Shown here piece by piece: positions 59,883 to 64,000 of a stretch of DNA of 64,000 nucleotides (positions are counted from its first letter, which is position 1; each line of letters opens with the position of its first letter). The DNA is from Ambrosia x helenae (lineage: Eukaryota; Streptophyta; Magnoliopsida; Asterales; Asteraceae), in assembly GCA_030844895.1 (NCBI GenBank), contig CM061226.1, forward strand, positions 48,058,238 through 48,122,237, in the 5' to 3' direction. The notes under the pieces are model-generated. The model was not told the origin of the DNA and searched no databases. It was given only the letters and a program-made list of their open reading frames with translations. The translations under genes were made by a program, and so were the position numbers.

Positions 59883-61484
59883 AAAATCGTCCGTGCCCTC
59901 AGGCAAGGACAAGATAGGAGCAGAACAGAGTTTAGCCTTTAACATCTGGAAGGCCGACTCCTGCGAATCACCCCAGTCGAACTTTCTGTCCTTCTGGGTA
60001 AGCGAGGTGAGGGGTTGAGCGATCTTCGAAAATCCCTCGATAAAACGACGGTAATAACCTGCAAGGCCAAGGAATTGCCGCACCTCAGATGGCGTCTTTG
60101 GTGCTTCCCAGTCTTTAATGGCTTCAATCTTAGCTGGGTCGACGTGAATTCCTTTCTCATTAACAACATGACCAAGGAATTGGACTTCACGCAACCAGAA
60201 GCTACACTTAGAAAACTTGGCGTACAACTGTTCCCGCCTCAGGAGTTCCAAAACAAGACGCAAGTGTTCCTGGTGGTCCACCTCGTTCTTGGAATAGACT
60301 AGAATATCATCAATGAAGACAATCACGAACTTATCAAGATAAGGCTTACAAACACGGTTCATCAGATCCATAAAGATGGCAGGTGCATTGGTGAGACCAA
60401 AAGGCATGACCAGGAATTCAAAATGGCCATAGCGAGTTCGAAAGGCGGTCTTCGGAATGTCAGCTTCTTGAACCCTCAACTGATGGTACCCCGACCTCAA
60501 ATCAATCTTCGAATAGAAACTAGAACCCTGAAGCTGGTCAAATAAGTCATCGATGCGAGGAAGAGGATAGCGATTCTTGATGGTAACCTTATTCAATTCC
60601 CGGTAGTCGACACACATCCGTAGGCTTCCGTCCTTCTTCTTGACAAACAAAATAGGGGCTCCCCACGGGGACGAACTGGGTCGAATGAAACCCTTCTCTA
60701 ACAGCTCCTGCAACTGGTTCGATAACTCCTGCATCTCGGGAGGTGCGAGACGATAAGGGGCACGGGCAATAGGGGCCGCACCTGGAGCAAGTTCAATACC
60801 AAATTCGACCTGGCGGTAAGGCGGAAGACCAGGTAAGTCTTCAGGAAATACATCGGGAAAGTCACGGACAACAGGAATATCTTCAATCTTCTTCTCTACT
60901 TCAGACGAAACCGAAACAAGTGCCAGAATGGCAGAATACCCCTTCCGAAGATACATATAGGCTTTCATACACGAAATGATACTCAACGGGACCCCGCTCT
61001 TCTCACCGTGCACCAGCAGAATTTCTCCATCAGGGAGAGGAAGTCGGATGACTTTATCAAAACAAACGATCTCAGCATGATACAGGGACAACCAATCCAT
61101 ACCCACTACAACGTCGAAACTACCCAAGGACACCGGCATAAGATCAATAGGGAAGGAATAACCCGACAACTCAAGGTGACACTCCCTAAGGACGTGCGTC
61201 GCCTCGACTTTCTTACCATCAGCCAATTCTATCAAGTACTTAGCCTCTAAAGGTGTAGGTACCCTATCAAGCAATTGACTAAACCCAAGAGATATAAAAC
61301 TCTTATCGGCACCGGAATCGAATAAAACCGTAGCATAGCGATTATCGAGAAGAAACGTACCAGTAACAGTGTCAGGATCTTGTCGAGCCCCGCTCGAACC
61401 AATCACGAAGGCGCGAGCATTCCTGCCTCCGCCCCCATTGTTTCCACTACCCGACCCGTTCTTCCCAGCCTCGCCCTGCTTCAA
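59883..61484 (-). CDS. pol, first part: last zinc knuckle, aspartic protease and reverse transcriptase
   Basis: About 534 codons run from about 61484 to the stop at 59880. Glycine-rich linker residues are followed by the aspartic protease, with the active-site motif FDSGADKS at about residues 55-62. Reverse transcriptase follows, with YRELNKVTIKNRYPLP, the SKIDLRSGYHQ motif, the QLR stretch, and the catalytic FIDDILVYSKN at about 390-400. The connection segment (FLGHVVNEKGI, QFLGLAGYYRRFI) ends at DDF before the TAG stop. The frame has no ATG of its own: it is open further upstream to about 61555 and includes a CCHC knuckle (CYNCGELGHYKREC), so it is the downstream continuation of gag after a frame change. 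Confidence 0.92.
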
Positions 61485-62448
61485 CTTGGGGCATTCACGC
61501 TTGTAGTGACCAAGTTCACCACAATTGTAGCACCCTGTTTGCCCTGAATTCCCTGGGGAGCAGCAACAGGAGGAGCCGGAGTAGGTGTAGCAGGTGGGTT
61601 CCGGTTACCCTGTAGATTAACCCTGCAATCCTTCGCCCGGTGCCCAAGCTTATGGCACCTGTGGCAACGGTTCCGGTCCTCGCAACGACCGGTGTGGTGA
61701 AATCCACACCGGTCACATTTCGACAGTTTCCCAGTATAACCCCCCGGTTTTTGCTCAGACGACGATCCCCCAGTATCAGACTTCTTCACCTGCTGAGGCT
61801 GAGCCGAGCTCGAGCCTTTCCCCACAGCTTCCCACTTCCGTTTGTTACTATCAGAAGCCTTCACAGTAGCGCCTCGAGGAGGCAAGACCCCTTCAGTCAC
61901 CTTCATGTTGGTCAGCCTGTGAGCCGACCGAACCACCTCAGAATAAACAGTGAGATTACCCGCAGCAACTAATCCTGCAATTTCCGGTACCAACCCAGCG
62001 ACATAATGCTCAATCCTTCGGTATTCGGGTGCGTGCAGATCGGGGCACAACACCGCCAACTCATTGTGCCTAGCAGTATAAGCTTCAATCTCGGACCCCA
62101 CCATCTTATGATTCCAGACTTCATGCTCAAGCTTCTGGATTTCATCCCTCGGGCAGTACTCATTTTTCAGCAACTGAATGAACTCCGCCCAGGGCATAGC
62201 GTGGGCTTCCCCAATACCCATAGTCTGGGTGGTGGAGTTCCACCAAGTCAAAGCTTGACCCTCCAGGGTCGCAGAAGCATATTTCACCCGGTCGCCTTCC
62301 GGGCAGTTGCACATCGAGAAAACAGATTCGATTTTCTCCAACCAGCGGAGCAGTCCCACTGCCCCTTCAGTGCCACTAAAGTTGTGGGGCTTGCAATCCA
62401 TAAACTTTTTGTAGGAACACTGGGATGGAGGAGGATTGACAGCACCAC
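61481..62448 (-). CDS. gag, main part (capsid and zinc knuckles)
   Basis: Gag packages element RNA into particles in the cytoplasm. The frame reads CSYKKFMDCKPHNFSG, then a capsid-type core (LLRWLEKIESVF, CNCPEGDRVKYA, ALTWWN, FIQLLKNEYCP), a proline-rich stretch, a cysteine/histidine segment CDRCGFHHTGRC and a classical CCHC knuckle, CHRCHKLGHRAKDC. Downstream of the proline-rich TPTPAPPVAAP part the frame no longer matches: a further CCHC knuckle belongs to the pol frame, so a one-base-type frame change lies at about 61545-61600. The frame then ends at the TGA 61481-61483. There is no ATG at its beginning. The start lies in an upstream segment, apparently joined by splicing. Confidence 0.88.
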
Positions 62449-62528
62449 CTGGAACAGACACGCAGGTGAGAATGAAGAAAAAGGTACAGTACCCTAGAAC
62501 AAGATAGGATGGGTGAGAATCAACGTAC
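62449..62528 (-). other. Apparent 80-bp intron in gag
   Basis: On the minus strand, GTACGTTGATTC follows ATGGGTG and TGTCTGTTCCAG precedes GTGGTGCTGTC. The interval is T-rich, has a stop in the upstream frame, and its removal would join the upstream ATG frame to the gag frame in phase without a break. Length and borders fit a small plant intron. It could instead be a random insertion. Confidence 0.6.
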
Positions 62529-62706
62529 CACCCATAGCATTATGAGCGGCTTGGAATGCAGCCAGAGGAATATTCACGTGCTGCTGCATCAGGTTATCCA
62601 ACTCAGCTTGGGTCATATTAATGTTCCCGCGGCCACCGCCGCCACCACGGCCGCCAGCACGACCGCCAGCACGGCCGCCTCTACGACCTCCACGAGCTCC
62701 CGACAT
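62529..62706 (-). CDS. gag N-terminal segment, Arg/Gly-rich start
   Basis: An ATG at 62704-62706 opens a frame starting MSGARGGRRGGRAGG, then an RG-rich region to about residue 27 and a helical stretch MTQAELDNLMQQHVN followed by FQAAHNAMG, before the proposed splice donor. Arg/Gly-rich starts of this type are usual for gag of this lineage and may bind RNA. Without splicing the frame stops about 13 codons later. Confidence 0.72.
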
Positions 62707-63311
62707 CTTCTGTCACAACATGAAACAAAAGATTCAGGCTTACTCGTGGTATAACCCATTAGGAATTTCAAGAAACTAGACCGAGCCCAGCTCGGGTCCA
62801 TCCGTTCAAGCCCAAAGTCCGCCAGGGATCCCATGCATTACAGTTTATGATCTCGTGTGCACCCGACATGATAAACTGTTCCACATGGTCCTCCAGGCGC
62901 GCTTTAAGTTTGAAGTTCAAGTCACCGAACACTAGCGCCCAATCATGGTATTATCATAAGTATGAGTACAAGGTAATATGCATAAGAACGAGCGTGTTCA
63001 TTAGGGCATAGAGGGGAGATGTCCAAATCCCTGGACAGATCTCAAGAGTACGCCGAAGCTACCCCAATGTACACTGCCGTCAAGAAAGTTCAATAGTATA
63101 TCGTTCGCCGTCGGATCATAGTAAGGATGAGTCAAGAAATAGGATGATAAAGAGTAAATAGATGATGTAGCGTAGTAGACGATGACACCGACACCCCCGA
63201 CAAGTCATATTGTTACCCACTTGCTAAGACTCGACTAATTGTGACCGTCTAGTGTGTGCGACTCAGTTATAGACTAGACTCTACATGCAGTCCTAGTTCA
63301 CTATAACCGTT
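62707..63311 (-). other. Untranslated leader of the family-1 element
   Basis: About 600 bp between the primer-binding site and the gag ATG. Short ORFs here have no recognised motifs. The packaging signal would be expected in this leader, but none can be pointed to. Confidence 0.65.
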
Positions 63312-63324
63312 GGCTCTGATACCA
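63312..63324 (-). other. Primer-binding site for initiator tRNA-Met
   Basis: TGGTATCAGAGCC on the minus strand starts three bases after the 5' LTR edge (63328). It is complementary to the 3' end of plant initiator tRNA-Met, the usual primer for minus-strand synthesis in many plant gypsy and copia elements. Confidence 0.93.
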
Positions 63325-63327
63325 ATC

Positions 63328-64000
63328 TGTCACACCCTCAAATTCCACGTGCGGGGTTTTACCGCGAGGCGCGTGACACACCAGGATCTCAGTCAACGAT
63401 CACAATAAACATACAACAAACATGCATTCACAATTATATTTAAAACCAAAATATCATGCTTTGAGCTGTAAACCAGCAGCGGAAGCATTCTTGTTTACAA
63501 CCAAAAGACATATCATTGTTTACAAAACATTGTTTAATATGCTTCAAAATATTAGACGCTGTGCATGACTCCGTGCGCCTAGCCCATTGACTGCTACCTT
63601 AGCGACCTGAGAAAACATGCCAAAAATGTCAACATATAATGCTGGTGAGTTCACAGGTTTTCTTTTATAAAAGTGTTGTCACAAGTTCACAAAGATCATT
63701 TCCGTTAATACTATGTCATAAGAACGTTAGCTAGACGTTAAGTGTTTTTACTACTACGGTTGGGAACCCATTACTAAACATGAACCAAAAGATGATACCA
63801 GCCCAGACGACTGGGCTACCGATGCCTCGGTAACCCGATAGGTAGAGACAATATGCACCCGCCCGGCCCCGCCGTCGAGTGGGGCTTGTGAGGCCCAATA
63901 GATCTATCCACATTTCCCCCGTTGTGCGTTCCAGCACATTCATGGTTTCCCCCTGGGACTTTCCATAAAAGCCGTATAGTAACATAAGGTGCCCATAGTA
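63328..64000 (-). repeat. 5' LTR of family-1 element, partial
   Basis: It begins TGTCACACCC and is 673 bp long in the window, corresponding to the U5/R end. Against 55222-55893 it differs by one substitution (near 63507) and one extra G (near 63866). Confidence 0.93.

Larger units (their letters stand above)
55222..64000 (-). mobile_element. Young Ty3/gypsy LTR retrotransposon (family 1), 5' LTR cut by window edge
   Basis: The order in element sense is 5' LTR (63328 to beyond 64000), primer-binding site, leader, gag, protease-RT-RNase H-integrase-chromodomain-like region, polypurine tract and 3' LTR (55222-57886). This is gypsy order (integrase last); the chromodomain-like tail points to a chromovirus-type lineage, perhaps Tekay/Del. 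The internal part is 5441 bp, so the full element should be about 10.8 kb, ending near 65,990. The visible 673 bp of the 5' LTR differ from the 3' LTR by one substitution and one 1-bp indel. It sits inside RPL32, and TTGGG at 55217-55221 is the expected target duplication. Confidence 0.93.

Overview
This window reads as repeat-rich nuclear DNA of a flowering plant. The evidence is a spliced 60S ribosomal protein L32 (RPL32) gene with plant-like wording and an 83-bp GT-AG intron, Ty3/gypsy elements primed by initiator tRNA-Met, hAT, PIF/Harbinger and Mutator-type DNA elements with textbook target duplications, and a long satellite array. The style of the retroelements suggests an Asteraceae-like eudicot, but this is only an impression; the species cannot be fixed from the sequence.

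Layout. 1-461: end of an LTR (family 1, minus orientation). 462-38071: one continuous satellite array, monomer about 366 bp, roughly 100 copies, organised into local higher-order repeats (2.67 kb, about 0.76 kb, 2.95 kb, 1.51 kb and 1.49 kb) that change along the array. It is broken only by a 689-bp hAT-type element near its left edge and a 320-bp GC-rich Harbinger-type MITE at 32.3 kb. 38072-40659: a second family-1 LTR, inserted in the satellite and cut short at its right end. 40660-44484: 5'-truncated gypsy element of a second family (plus strand) with a decayed integrase/chromodomain-like region, polypurine tract and a complete 2.5-kb LTR. 44485-48940: a mosaic of short direct and inverted copies of the same modules, with a nearly 1-kb hairpin-forming inverted repeat. 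48950-50412: short palindromes and GGCCCA-rich repeats. 50413-51436: Harbinger-type element carrying a Myb/SANT-like ORF. 51848-53168: Mutator-like element with long terminal inverted repeats. 54327-54734: hAT-type MITE just downstream of RPL32.

54842-64000: the last 98 codons of RPL32 (minus strand) are cut by a family-1 gypsy element (minus strand) starting at 55222. Its 3' LTR (2665 bp), polypurine tract, gag-pol region, leader and primer-binding site are in the window; its 5' LTR runs off the right edge. The visible parts of its two LTRs differ at only two places in about 670 bp, so it is recent, yet pol carries an in-frame stop and gag a frame change, so it looks defective. The missing RPL32 start is predicted to lie beyond the element, near position 65,990 of this coordinate system.

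No protein-coding gene other than RPL32 and the transposon-borne ORFs could be supported. The most unusual observations are the promoter-proximal palindrome clusters in the family-1 LTRs, the scrambled-module block with its large inverted repeat, the apparent 80-bp intron in gag, the shifting higher-order structure of the satellite, and the retroelement inside RPL32.
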